DNA from: Catenulispora sp. EB89
Lineage (GTDB): Bacteria > Actinomycetota > Actinomycetes > Streptomycetales > Catenulisporaceae
Assembly (NCBI RefSeq): GCF_041261445.1
Contig: NZ_JBGCCU010000012.1
Coordinates: forward strand, 62,001-126,000
DNA length: 64,000 nt
Direction of reading: 5' to 3'
Positions within the stretch are counted from its first letter, which is position 1. Every line of letters starts with the position of its first letter. The notes beneath the pieces were generated by a model that was given only the letters and a program-made list of their open reading frames with translations, was not told the DNA's origin and ran no database searches. Shown here piece after piece: positions 26,217 to 34,552 of this stretch. The position numbers and the translations under genes were made by a program.

Positions 26217-27946
26217 CGGGAAGGCTGTGCGCTGAACAGGGTGGCGAACCGGGTTCGCAGCTCCCGCTTGAGCACCTTGCCGGTGGGGCCGAGCGGGTAG
26301 TCCCGCGGGTCGCGCGCGATGCGCACCGCGGCGAGTTCCGTCAGCCCCGCCCCGGCGAGCGCCTTGTTCGCGGTCTCCAGCAACGTCTCCTCGGTCACGT
26401 CCGCGGCGCCGGCCTGGAGCCGGACCATCGCGGCCGGGACCTGGCCGTGGCCCGACGGGGCCGGCACGCCGAACACCGAGCAGTCCTGGACCAGCTCGTC
26501 GCAGTCGGCCAGCAGGATCTCCTCGATCGGGAGGGTGTATGCCGGTCCTGAGACGGTGTCGATGACGTCGACCGTGCGGTCGAGGTGGTAGAAGTTGCCC
26601 TCGGCGTCCTTGCGGGCGACGTCGCCGGTGAGCCAGTACCCGTTGAGCAGGAACGACCTTGTCAGGGCGTCGTTGTTCCAGTAGCCCGGGGTCAGCGACG
26701 GCGACTGGATGGCGAGCAGCCCGACCGTCCCGTCCGGCACCTCCTCGCCGTCGAGGTCCAGCACCGCCGCCCGGGTCACGGTCTCCAGCTTCTTGCCGAC
26801 GCAGCGGTCGTTGCGCGGCACCTCCGGGGTCCAGACCTGGCCGAAGTTCGCCATGCCCATTTCGGAGGAGCCGAGGCCGTCGACGTACTGCGAGCCGGGC
26901 AGCGCCCCCTCGGCGGCCGCCTCCGCGGGTAGCAGCCAGGGCTTGATCAGGCCGGCCGGGCGCTCGCCGAGCGTGATCAGCCTCCTGATGTGCCCGTAGT
27001 GCGCGCTGTCGCCGGTGTTGAACCAGGAGTGCACTTTCGCCGCGCCCTTCACCGGCAGCTCGCCGGTGGCCAGCTCGACGAACGTGCGCGGGAAGGAGGC
27101 GATCATCGTGGGTTGGAAGGCCTCCATCACCGGCTCGACGCCCTCGCGGGTCCAGCTGCCCATCACGACGGTGGGCAGGCCGAGCAGGGTCGCGGTGAGG
27201 AAGTAGCTCAGGCCGCCGGCGTGGGTGTGCGGCATCAGCGACATGAGCTTGTCGTAGGGCTCGGCCGGGAAGCGGGTCATCCGGGGCTGCTTGCCGTCCC
27301 AGAACTGGCGGTGCGCCAGGATCGTCGACTTCGGTGTGCCGGTGGTGCCCGAGGAGTGGATCAGGGCCACGACGTCGTCGTGCTCGTGCTGGTACGGATA
27401 CTGGTCCGGCAGCGCGGCGGGCCCGGCGTCGAAAGCCTGGACCTCTGCGGCCAGTGCCAGGAACCCCGGCCGGCGCTGCGGGTCCTTGCGGTAGGCGGCG
27501 GCCAGGCCGGTGGTGTCGAAGGCCACGACGCCGACCACGCCGACGTGGTCCAGGTAGCGGACCATGATGTCCGGGCGCATCGCGTCGTTGATCATCGCCG
27601 GGATGGCGCCGAGCGCGGACAGCGCCAGGAAGTGGATGATCGGCTCCAGGCCCTCCGGCACGACGATGCCGACCGGGTCGCCGGGACGCACGCCGTTGGC
27701 GTGGTACCACTTGGCGTAGCGGTCGCGCAGCGCCGCCAGGTCGGTGAGGCTGTGGCCGCGCAGGACCACCCGGCCGCGGTGGTCGGTGCTGTGGCTGAAG
27801 GCGAACGGCACGTCGCGGTTCGGGTTCGCCGCCAGGGCGTAGTCCAGGAAGTTGCCGGCGCCCAGATCGGGCTCGGTCATGAACTGCTCGCGAACCGCCA
27901 TCGGGGCGATGGGGCTCGGCGCTGCGGCGGTGTTTTCGTCGCTCAT
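26213..27946 (-). CDS. AMP-dependent acyl ligase (ANL superfamily)
   Basis: 577 residues. The adenylation motifs are intact: HSSGTTGTPKSTI (ATP loop), GLGSSEMGMANFGQ, YWLTGDVARKDAEG, and a C-terminal domain with PLGPTGKVLKREL (catalytic Lys). It should activate a carboxylic acid as acyl-AMP and transfer it to CoA or a carrier protein. It is coupled on both sides by ATGA overlaps in the leftward operon. The acceptor could be the 75-residue PCP two genes upstream or CoA; the PaaI-like thioesterase encoded nearby would fit a CoA product. The substrate is unknown. Confidence 0.9.
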   Translation of the reverse strand: MSDENTAAAPSPIAPMAVREQFMTEPDLGAGNFLDYALAANPNRDVPFAFSHSTDHRGRVVLRGHSLTDLAALRDRYAKWYHANGVRPGDPVGIVVPEGLEPIIHFLALSALGAIPAMINDAMRPDIMVRYLDHVGVVGVVAFDTTGLAAAYRKDPQRRPGFLALAAEVQAFDAGPAALPDQYPYQHEHDDVVALIHSSGTTGTPKSTILAHRQFWDGKQPRMTRFPAEPYDKLMSLMPHTHAGGLSYFLTATLLGLPTVVMGSWTREGVEPVMEAFQPTMIASFPRTFVELATGELPVKGAAKVHSWFNTGDSAHYGHIRRLITLGERPAGLIKPWLLPAEAAAEGALPGSQYVDGLGSSEMGMANFGQVWTPEVPRNDRCVGKKLETVTRAAVLDLDGEEVPDGTVGLLAIQSPSLTPGYWNNDALTRSFLLNGYWLTGDVARKDAEGNFYHLDRTVDVIDTVSGPAYTLPIEEILLADCDELVQDCSVFGVPAPSGHGQVPAAMVRLQAGAADVTEETLLETANKALAGAGLTELAAVRIARDPRDYPLGPTGKVLKRELRTRFATLFSAQPSR

Positions 27947-29280
27947 CGCGACCTCCTGGAGGGCGTTTCCGGTGTGTGGGAAAGGATTTCGGTGGCAGCC
28001 CGATGGCCGGAGCGGATCGCGCCCTCCATCAGGCCGAAGAACTCGGTGCTGGTCTCGGTGCCGGCCCAGTGGATGCGGCCGTGGGGAACGGTGAGGGTGG
28101 GGCCGAGAGACATCCAGTCGCCGGGTCCGAACAGGGCGGCGTAGCAGCCGCGGCTGTAGGGCTCGGTGACCCAGTCGGTGAGGTGGAAGCCGATGGGCTC
28201 GGGCAGGAACGGGAACAGGCGCGCCGCCTGTGCGACGGCGGATTCCCGCTGTTCCGACATCGGAAGCGCGGCATAGCGATGCGCTTCGGCGCCGGTGACG
28301 AAGCCGGTCAGGACGCCGACGGGGGAGTCGGACGGCGAGTCGTCCACGGTGGACAGCAGCGGGCCGTTCGCGTTGACCGACCAGCCGGACAGTCCGTGCT
28401 CGCGCCAGATCGGCGCGGGGTAGACGAGGTGCACCTTCACCGCGCAGCCCGGCGCGGTGTGCGCGGTGGCACGCGGGGCGGTCAGGGCGGGCTCGAAGTC
28501 GATCGCGTCGGCGAGGACCGGAGGGACGGCGACGATGACGGCATCGGCATGGTGTTCGCCGCCGGAGCTGGAAACCGTGACGCCGGTGTCGTCAGCGTGG
28601 ATCCGGTGGACGGGTTCGCCATACCGGACGTCGAGATCGACGGCCATGCGCTCGCACAACTGGTGTGCGCCGCCATCGACGCGGTCCTGCTGAGCGCCGC
28701 CCTCGAACGCGTTGAGATAGCGGAGACCGCCGCCGGAGCGCAGGTAGAAGGCCATGTGCAGAACGCTGATATCGGCGGGATCCGCGGCCATCATCTCGCC
28801 GAGGAACAGCGGGAAGAAACGCCGGGCGTCCGGGTGTCGCAGATTCCTGTCGACCCACTGCGCCACGGTTGTCCCGTCGAGCTCGGCGGCGTCCGGGGTG
28901 AGCCAGGGTGCGTCGGGCCGGATCTGTGCGGTGAGGTCGGACAGCAGGTCGAAGAGCTCGCCGAGCGCGACCGCGTTCAAAGGCGGGAAGCGGCCCGGCC
29001 TTGTCTCCGTGGTGCCGAGCTCGAACCGGCTGTCCCCGACCATCCCGGTGGGGCAGGTCTTCAGGTCCAGCGCGGCGAGCAACCCGTTCAGCTCCGTGTG
29101 GCGGTCGCCGAGATACGCCGCGCCGGCGTCGACCCACGCGCCCGGCGCGACCTCGATGCCGTGAGTGCGTCCGCCGACCCGGTCGCGCGCCTCCAGCACG
29201 GTGACGTCGACTCCGGCGTCGGCCAGGCGTCGGGCGGCGGTCAGGCCGGCGAGCCCCGCACCGATGATCAGGACCCTCAT
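27943..29280 (-). CDS. Flavin-containing amine oxidase
   Basis: 445 residues. The N-terminal dinucleotide motif VLIIGAGLAGLTAARRL continues with ARDRVGGRTHGIEV, and the C-terminal FAD-binding segment is RIHWAGTETSTEFFGLMEGA. This is the standard layout of monoamine/polyamine oxidases. It oxidises an amine to an imine/aldehyde, or desaturates an amino acid, producing hydrogen peroxide. It lies between the PCP gene and the acyl ligase with ATGA overlaps at both ends, so it is made in step with them and may act on a carrier-bound or released amino intermediate. There is no signal peptide, so it is cytoplasmic. Confidence 0.9.
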   Translation of the reverse strand: MRVLIIGAGLAGLTAARRLADAGVDVTVLEARDRVGGRTHGIEVAPGAWVDAGAAYLGDRHTELNGLLAALDLKTCPTGMVGDSRFELGTTETRPGRFPPLNAVALGELFDLLSDLTAQIRPDAPWLTPDAAELDGTTVAQWVDRNLRHPDARRFFPLFLGEMMAADPADISVLHMAFYLRSGGGLRYLNAFEGGAQQDRVDGGAHQLCERMAVDLDVRYGEPVHRIHADDTGVTVSSSGGEHHADAVIVAVPPVLADAIDFEPALTAPRATAHTAPGCAVKVHLVYPAPIWREHGLSGWSVNANGPLLSTVDDSPSDSPVGVLTGFVTGAEAHRYAALPMSEQRESAVAQAARLFPFLPEPIGFHLTDWVTEPYSRGCYAALFGPGDWMSLGPTLTVPHGRIHWAGTETSTEFFGLMEGAIRSGHRAATEILSHTPETPSRRSR

Positions 29281-29504
29281 ACCCGCTCCGCGCTCTCGGC
29301 GACGCGCTTGGCCAGCGCACCGGGCGTGGCGGCGAGCAGGAAGTCGTCGAACGTCAGCTCGACACCGGTGGCGCGCGCCACCGCGCTCAGCACGCGGGTG
29401 CCGAGCAGGGAGTCGCCGCCGAGGTCGAAGAAGTCGCTGTCCGGGGTCACGTCCGGGGTCTCCAACACTCGCCGGAAGATCTCAAGCGTGTCGTCGACGG
29501 TCAT
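29277..29504 (-). CDS. Free-standing peptidyl/acyl carrier protein
   Basis: 75 residues, one complete carrier domain: DFFDLGGDSLLGTRVL with the phosphopantetheine Ser, flanked by the usual helices. DxFxLGGDSL is the peptidyl-carrier form. It is encoded directly after the stand-alone A domain (ATGA overlap), which is its likely loading enzyme, and before the amine oxidase. No phosphopantetheinyl transferase is in the window, so activation depends on one encoded elsewhere. Confidence 0.93.
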   Translation of the reverse strand: MTVDDTLEIFRRVLETPDVTPDSDFFDLGGDSLLGTRVLSAVARATGVELTFDDFLLAATPGALAKRVAESAERV

Positions 29505-30865
29505 CGCGGGTTCTCCTTCGGTGCGTAGCGCCGGTGCGTGCCCGCCCGGTCGACTTTCCCGCTCGCGGTGTGCACGAGTTCGGGGACGAACGTGATGCGG
29601 CTGGGGACCAGGTGCGCGGGCACCCGCTGCCGCAGCCAGCCGAGCAGGTCGGCGGTGCCTTCGAGCCCTGAGTCGGGCGCGGCGACGTAGCCCACCAAGG
29701 CGGTTCGGCCCGCGAGCGTCACACCGGTCACCGCCGCGGCGGCCACGGCAGGGTGCCGCGCCAGGTGCGCCTCGACCTCGCCGGGATCGACCCGCACACC
29801 GCGGATCTTCACCTGGTGGTCGATGCGGCCCTCGTGGAAGACCACGCCGTCGTCGCGCCGGCTGACGCGGTCGCCGGTGCGGAACCAGCGGCCGTCCGCG
29901 CGCTCGACGAAGCGTTCGGCGGTGGCCTCGGGGCGACCGAGGTAGCCGGAAGCCAGCGCGGGACCACCTACGAGCAGTTCGCCGGTGTCCTCGATCAGCT
30001 CCCTGACATGAGGCAGCGCCCGGCCGATCGGCACCCGCTCGGTCATCGACGCGTCGAGGTCCACGGCATGCGTGATCATCGTGGTCTCGGTGCAGCCGTA
30101 CGTGTTGAGCAGCCGGACCGCCTCGGTGTCCAGCCGGTGCCAGTCGGCCAGCCGGGCCGGCGCCGCGGCCTCGCCGCCGATCACCACCAGCCGCAGACAG
30201 TCCGGCAGTGAAGCATCGTCCTCGACCAGATGCCGGACCAGCTCGTGCCAGAACGCGGTCGGCAGATCCAGGACACTGATTCGCCGCTCGTCCACCATCC
30301 GCAGGAAGCGGCGGAACGAACCGGTGTGCGCCTCGTCGTCGAAGACGAGCGCCGCGCCGACGGTGAGCGTCGGCAGGATCTCCTCGAAGCAGGTGTCCCA
30401 GTTCAAAGACGCGAACTGCAGGACGCGGTCGTCCGGCGTCAGCTCGAACAACTCGACGAGCGCGGCGACTGTGACGCCGACCGCCTTACCGGGAGTCAGC
30501 ACCGGCTTCGGTTCGCCGGTCGACCCGGAGGTGAACAGCACATAGGCCGGACCGGCCACCGGCTGGCCCTGAGCCGCCGCGTACATGGCCTCGACGCGTT
30601 CCGCAGGGAACGACGGATCGATCGGCATATACGCACCGCCCGCCGCGAACACGCCGAGCAGGCCGATCACCGTGTCCGGCGAGCGCGTCGTCGGGACGCC
30701 GACCACGCCGGGATCGGATCCCAGGGCCTGCGCCTTCGCGTGGACCAGCGCATTGAGATCCGCGTAGCTGAGCGAATCGCCGTTGTGCACGATCGCCGGC
30801 CGGTCCGGATGCGCACGCACCGCATCGCCGAAAGCCTTCATCAGATTCAGATTCACGCCAGTCAC
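29501..30865 (-). CDS. Stand-alone NRPS adenylation domain
   Basis: 454 residues from a GTG overlapping the upstream stop (GTGA). The motifs run in order: LFTSGSTGEPKPVL, LNWDTCFEEILPTL (the amino-group-binding Asp position is kept), NTYGCTETTMITH, RWFRTGDRVSRRDDG, GRIDHQVKIRGVRVDPGEVE and TASGKVDRAG. It has no fused carrier or condensation domain. It should adenylate one amino acid and load the adjacent 75-residue PCP. Given the aminomutase in the same operon, a beta-amino acid is a possible substrate, though the retained Asp also fits an alpha-amino acid. Confidence 0.92.
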   Translation of the reverse strand: MTGVNLNLMKAFGDAVRAHPDRPAIVHNGDSLSYADLNALVHAKAQALGSDPGVVGVPTTRSPDTVIGLLGVFAAGGAYMPIDPSFPAERVEAMYAAAQGQPVAGPAYVLFTSGSTGEPKPVLTPGKAVGVTVAALVELFELTPDDRVLQFASLNWDTCFEEILPTLTVGAALVFDDEAHTGSFRRFLRMVDERRISVLDLPTAFWHELVRHLVEDDASLPDCLRLVVIGGEAAAPARLADWHRLDTEAVRLLNTYGCTETTMITHAVDLDASMTERVPIGRALPHVRELIEDTGELLVGGPALASGYLGRPEATAERFVERADGRWFRTGDRVSRRDDGVVFHEGRIDHQVKIRGVRVDPGEVEAHLARHPAVAAAAVTGVTLAGRTALVGYVAAPDSGLEGTADLLGWLRQRVPAHLVPSRITFVPELVHTASGKVDRAGTHRRYAPKENPR

Positions 30866-32094
30866 GAGTGCCGCCGCATCACGAGATCGGCGGCCCGACC
30901 GGTCCGCTCGTTGCTGATCACGCTGTCCGCCAACCGCACCGCCAGCGCGTCCGGGTCGTTCCGGAACGCCGTGCAGGCCCGCCCGATCGCCGAGGCGAGG
31001 ATGTGCGCGCGCACCCGCGCGGCCAGATCCCCGGCCGCGTCGCGCGACGGCACCACCAGCACCTCGGCGGTCGCGCCCCGGGCGGCGTGCTCGGTGATCA
31101 CCATCTGCACCCGCGACACCCCGGGCTGCCCGGCGACGTCCGCGACCAGACCGTCCACGTCGAGCAGCAGGCCGCGGAACTTCACCTCGCCCATCCGCCG
31201 GCCCAGGACCCGCAGTGCGGGCCCGGCCTGGCCGCAGGGGCAGGACACCCACTGCCCGGCGTCGCCGGTCCGGAAACGCAGCACCGGGTTGAGGCCGTGC
31301 GGCTTGAGCGAGGTGACGTCGAGCATCTGGTCCCGTCCGACGTGCACCAGCTGCGAGGGCAGCGGATGCCAGATGTCGGCGGCGCACTCGGGCGTGTTCG
31401 TACCGATCACCAGGGTCTCGGCGCCGCCGAACAGACCCCAGCGCTGCGCGTCCGGCGCCACGTACGCCAGGTCGTCGTCGATCGCCGGATCCCACTCCTC
31501 GCCGAGCCAGATGATGCTGCGCAGCGTGGGCAGCTTCAGGCCGAGCTCCCGGGCCCGGGCGAAGATCGGCCGCAGCGCGCCGGGGGCGCCGCCGAAGGAG
31601 GTGACGTCGCGGTCGGCGCAGAACTCCAGCCAGTAGCCGATCTCGCTCTGCTCGACCGCGCCGAGCCCGAGCACCGTGCAGCCGGCCAGGTCGGCGTAGA
31701 CGCCCATGAGATAGTGCGCGTCCCACAGCCGGCCCGCGGCCCAGCCGTTGACGAAGACGTCGGCCGGCCCCAGCGGCTTCCAGCGCTCGTACACCTCGTT
31801 CATGTACAGGCCGGTCGGCGCGTATCCGAGCTCTGGCAGACCGGTGCCGCAGTCCCGCTGGAACGACCACGTCGCGCCGGAGCGCGCCTTCGGCTTGAGA
31901 TGCGCCAGCGCGACGCTCAGCTCGTCCCGGCCGGTGACCGGGACGTGGATCAGGTCTTCGAGGCTGTCCAGCGAGACGACGTCGCAGTAGCGGTCGGCCA
32001 GCGCCGGGACGGAGCGCAGCCTGGCCAGGGTGGAGCGCACGGTGTCGAGTGCGTCGGGCTCCGTGGAGGGGAACTCGGGCAACATAGGCGGCAT
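30862..32094 (-). CDS. PaaK/F390-synthetase-like protein with degenerate ATP loop
   Basis: 410 residues, first gene of the leftward operon. Overall it matches the phenylacetate-CoA ligase / coenzyme F390 synthetase branch of the ANL superfamily: LGYAPTGLYMNEVYERW, WGLFGGAETLVIGTNTPE, LRFRTGDAGQWVSCPCGQ and VLGRRMGEVKFRG. The C-terminus ends with DSVISNERTGRAADLVMRR. It is a clear paralogue of the gene at 33266. Where the sister has SGGSTGAPK, this protein has RDCGTGLPE: the Ser/Gly-rich loop and its Lys are gone. It may be a non-catalytic partner of the sister, or it may bind a nucleotide differently. It is coupled by GTGA to the A-domain gene. Confidence 0.85.
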   Translation of the reverse strand: MPPMLPEFPSTEPDALDTVRSTLARLRSVPALADRYCDVVSLDSLEDLIHVPVTGRDELSVALAHLKPKARSGATWSFQRDCGTGLPELGYAPTGLYMNEVYERWKPLGPADVFVNGWAAGRLWDAHYLMGVYADLAGCTVLGLGAVEQSEIGYWLEFCADRDVTSFGGAPGALRPIFARARELGLKLPTLRSIIWLGEEWDPAIDDDLAYVAPDAQRWGLFGGAETLVIGTNTPECAADIWHPLPSQLVHVGRDQMLDVTSLKPHGLNPVLRFRTGDAGQWVSCPCGQAGPALRVLGRRMGEVKFRGLLLDVDGLVADVAGQPGVSRVQMVITEHAARGATAEVLVVPSRDAAGDLAARVRAHILASAIGRACTAFRNDPDALAVRLADSVISNERTGRAADLVMRRHS

Positions 32095-32123
32095 ACCCCG
32101 ATCTGGCTGCGGACGAGGACTGC

Positions 32124-32138
32124 GTCGAGCGTTCCAAC
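32124..32138. promoter_or_regulatory. Left half of a perfect 15-bp inverted repeat
   Basis: GTCGAGCGTTCCAAC, 29 bp upstream of the leftward operon's first ATG. Its exact reverse complement is at 32253-32267, just before the rightward operon. The arms are 114 bp apart and placed almost symmetrically around the divergent promoter region, so one protein probably reads the same sequence next to both operons. Confidence 0.6.
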
Positions 32139-32140
32139 CC

Positions 32141-32159
32141 GCGCTTCAAGAGCGCTTCA
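32141..32159 (-). promoter_or_regulatory. Probable SARP-binding direct repeat (leftward operon)
   Basis: GCGCTTCA occurs at 32141-32148 and 32152-32159, an 11-bp period. On the minus strand this reads TGAAGCGC twice. A related TGGAACG follows 12 bp further toward the gene, inside the inverted-repeat arm. Heptamers spaced by 11 bp are the established SARP-site format, and a SARP is encoded in this cluster. Confidence 0.6.
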
Positions 32160-32200
32160 GATCCGCTCGACGCCGGGCCGCGCGCGCCGGGCGGCGGTCA

Positions 32201-32233
32201 CAGCGGATTTGCAGCGGATCTGCAGCCGATCCG
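32201..32233 (+). promoter_or_regulatory. Three tandem 11-bp repeats, probable SARP operator (rightward operon)
   Basis: CAGCGGATTTG, CAGCGGATCTG and CAGCCGATCCG follow one another with no gap (32201-32211, 32212-32222, 32223-32233). They start 70 bp before the ATP-grasp ATG. The first seven bases are nearly constant and the last four vary, which is the SARP heptamer-plus-four pattern. Confidence 0.7.
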
Positions 32234-32252
32234 GGGCGGTCTCGGAGCGCCG

Positions 32253-32267
32253 GTTGGAACGCTCGAC
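32253..32267. promoter_or_regulatory. Right half of the perfect 15-bp inverted repeat
   Basis: GTTGGAACGCTCGAC, exact complement of 32124-32138, ending three bases before the ATG at 32271. It occupies the place of a ribosome binding site, and no strong Shine-Dalgarno sequence is present. Binding here could block transcription or translation initiation, or the site may serve a leaderless-type transcript. Confidence 0.55.
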
Positions 32268-32270
32268 CCC

Positions 32271-33269
32271 ATGACCGCCTCCACGCTGCGCCGCATGTGC
32301 TGGGTGTTCCCGGACCGGGAGTCCACCCGGGGACAGGCCTTCTGGCAACCGTTCTTCTGGGACCTGTACGCGGAGGCCGCCGAAGCGCTGGGCATGACCT
32401 GGACCAGGCACTCTCCCGACGCGGTGACCGTGGACGCCACGGTCCGCGGCGCGCCCCGGGTCTACGTGGACGACCAGCTGGTGACCCCGCAGGACACGCT
32501 GTTCATCACGGCCCTGTACTCGCTGCCGTATCAGTCAGCTGACATCTTCAACCAGTACGCGCTCTACGCGGTGCTCGAGCAGTGCGGCTTCTACCTGCCG
32601 TTCCCGGCCTGGACCTCGATGATCGGCAACGACAAGCTGGCCACCGTCCTGTACCTGGACGGCTCCCCGATCCCGCCGATCCCGACCATCCGCGTCGGCT
32701 CCGGCCGGGACATCGGCAAGCACCTGTACGAGGTGGTCCTGCCGAACGTGAGCTTCCCGGCCATCGTCAAGCCGACCGGCTGGTGCGGCGGGGGCGGTAT
32801 CAACCTGGCCCGCGACTCCGAGGATCTCAGGGGCCTGGCGAGCCTGGCCCAGGGCGGCGACACCACGCTGGTGGTCCAGCCCTACCTCGGCGAGGGCACC
32901 GTCGACTACCGGGTCTACGTCATCGGTGGCAAGCCGTACGCCATGGCCAAGCGGACCCCCGAGGCCGGCTCACTGGTGGCCAACGCCAGCCGGGCCGGGA
33001 AGACGGAGATGTTCGCCACCGTCCCGGACGAGCTCGCGGAGGCGGCGGCTTACTTCGCCGAGAAGCTCCCGATCCCCTTCTTCTGCGTCGACTTCCTGCA
33101 CGACGGGGAGCGGTACTGGTTCTCCGAGCTGGAGCTGGACGGAGTCATCCTGCCCGACGGCGCGGCCGACGACGACCGCTCGATCCAAAAGGACGTCGCC
33201 CGCGCGCGGTTCGCCGCGTACCGCGACGCCCACGCCGCGTGGCTGGAAGAATCGGGGGCGGCGCGATGA
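32271..33269 (+). CDS. ATP-grasp ligase
   Basis: 332 residues. The central ATP-grasp region has FPAIVKPTGWCGGGG (Lys and glycine-rich loop), TLVVQPYLGEGTVDYRVYV and, near the C-terminus, PFFCVDFLHDG and WFSELELDG with the acidic metal ligands. The family forms acyl-phosphates and couples them to amines, making amide bonds without a thiotemplate. It is the first gene of the rightward operon and is followed with an ATGA overlap by a PaaK-like ligase. It may ligate two building blocks made by this cluster. The exact substrates are not indicated, and the N-terminal about 100 residues are not similar to anything I recognise. Confidence 0.88.
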   Translation: MTASTLRRMCWVFPDRESTRGQAFWQPFFWDLYAEAAEALGMTWTRHSPDAVTVDATVRGAPRVYVDDQLVTPQDTLFITALYSLPYQSADIFNQYALYAVLEQCGFYLPFPAWTSMIGNDKLATVLYLDGSPIPPIPTIRVGSGRDIGKHLYEVVLPNVSFPAIVKPTGWCGGGGINLARDSEDLRGLASLAQGGDTTLVVQPYLGEGTVDYRVYVIGGKPYAMAKRTPEAGSLVANASRAGKTEMFATVPDELAEAAAYFAEKLPIPFFCVDFLHDGERYWFSELELDGVILPDGAADDDRSIQKDVARARFAAYRDAHAAWLEESGAAR

Positions 33270-34552
33270 CCGGGTCCTTTTCTCAGTCCACAGCCTTTTC
33301 GCAAGGCCCTGAGGCGGCCGAGCCCCGGCTGGCCGTGGCCCAGCATTCGCTCGACCGGCTGAAGACGGTGCCCGCGCTGGCCGCGCGCTACGACGGCCAC
33401 GACAAGATCCTCGCCCTCGACGCCATCGCCGCGGTTCCGCCGCTGGTCAAGGACGATCTCAACGTGGCCCTGGCGCATCTGGAGCCCAAGGCCGACGTCG
33501 GCGCCACCTGGCTGTTCCAGAGCGGCGGCAGCACCGGCGCGCCGAAGGTCGGCTACGCGCCGACCGGCTTCTACATGGCCGGAGTCCATGCCCAGTGGGC
33601 CCCGCTGGATCGCGACGACGTGTTCGTCAACGCCTGGGGCGCGGGCCGTATGTGGGGCGCGCACTTCCTCGCCGCGGCTCTGGCCGACCTGTGCGGTTGC
33701 CAGGTGATCGCGGTCGGTTCGGTGACCGCCGACGAGTACGTCGACTGGCTGGCGTTCTTCGCCGCGCGCAAGGTGACCGCGATCGGCGGCACGCCGAGCG
33801 TGCTGCGGCTGTGGTTCGCGAACGCGCGGGCCGCCGGCATCACGCTTCCGGCGCTGCGCAAGGTGCTGTGGCTCGGCGAGGCGTGGCAGCCGCAGCTGGA
33901 GGCGGACATGGCGGCGGTCGCGCCGGAAGCGCGACGTTGGGGCATGTTCGGCAGCACCGAGACCTGGGTCGTCGGGACGAACACCCCGGACTGCCCGGAC
34001 GACACGTTCCATGTGCTGCCGGAGCAGCTGGTGCACGTCGGCGACGACGAACTGCTCGACTTCACGACGTTGAACCCTGAGATGCTGAATCCGGTACTGC
34101 GGTACCAGACCGGCGACGCGGGGGAGATCGTGGCGTGTCCGTGCGGGCGGCCGGGCGGCGCGATGCGGGTGTTGGGGCGCCGGGACAGCGTGGTGCAGGT
34201 GCGGGGTCTCGGGTTGCATGTCGACGACATCGTGGCGCAGGCCGAGCGGCAGCCCGGGGTGTCCCGCGCGCAGGTCGTGATCACCGAGAACCACGGCCGG
34301 GCGCTGAGCGTCGAGGTGCTGGTGCTCGCCAGTGCCGACGCCGGTGCTGATGCCGATTCCACCGCCGCATCCATCACCGGGTCTTCCGTCGACACCGAGC
34401 AGCTGCGTAAGGACCTGCTGGCCTCGACCTTCACCCTGAGCACCGCGTTCCAGCACGACCCGGGCAACTTCCGGGTAACCGTCACCGATGCCCTGATCAG
34501 CAACGACCGGACCGGCAAGACCTCGAACTTCGTGGTCCGGGAGCAGGCGTGA
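33266..34552 (+). CDS. PaaK/F390-synthetase-like adenylate-forming ligase
   Basis: 428 residues, ATGA overlap with the ATP-grasp gene. The ATP loop is intact (LFQSGGSTGAPKVGYAPTG), followed by WGMFGSTETWVVGTNTPD, RYQTGDAGEIVACPCGRPGG and VLGRRDSVVQVRGLGLHVDD. The CPCG motif is the usual zinc-type pair of PaaK/F390 enzymes. A C-terminal Ala/Asp/Ser insert (about 355-375) is absent from its sister at 30862. It should adenylate a carboxylate, or form an AMP adduct in the manner of F390 synthetase. Strong similarity to the opposite-strand paralogue suggests a duplication within the cluster. Confidence 0.88.
   Translation: MTGSFSQSTAFSQGPEAAEPRLAVAQHSLDRLKTVPALAARYDGHDKILALDAIAAVPPLVKDDLNVALAHLEPKADVGATWLFQSGGSTGAPKVGYAPTGFYMAGVHAQWAPLDRDDVFVNAWGAGRMWGAHFLAAALADLCGCQVIAVGSVTADEYVDWLAFFAARKVTAIGGTPSVLRLWFANARAAGITLPALRKVLWLGEAWQPQLEADMAAVAPEARRWGMFGSTETWVVGTNTPDCPDDTFHVLPEQLVHVGDDELLDFTTLNPEMLNPVLRYQTGDAGEIVACPCGRPGGAMRVLGRRDSVVQVRGLGLHVDDIVAQAERQPGVSRAQVVITENHGRALSVEVLVLASADAGADADSTAASITGSSVDTEQLRKDLLASTFTLSTAFQHDPGNFRVTVTDALISNDRTGKTSNFVVREQA

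Noticed and set aside
24831-27710. A 959-codon reading that would fuse the aminomutase to upstream sequence
   Set aside because: The upstream half is an out-of-frame reading of the acyl ligase gene; the real aminomutase start is the ATG at 26216 with an ATGA overlap.
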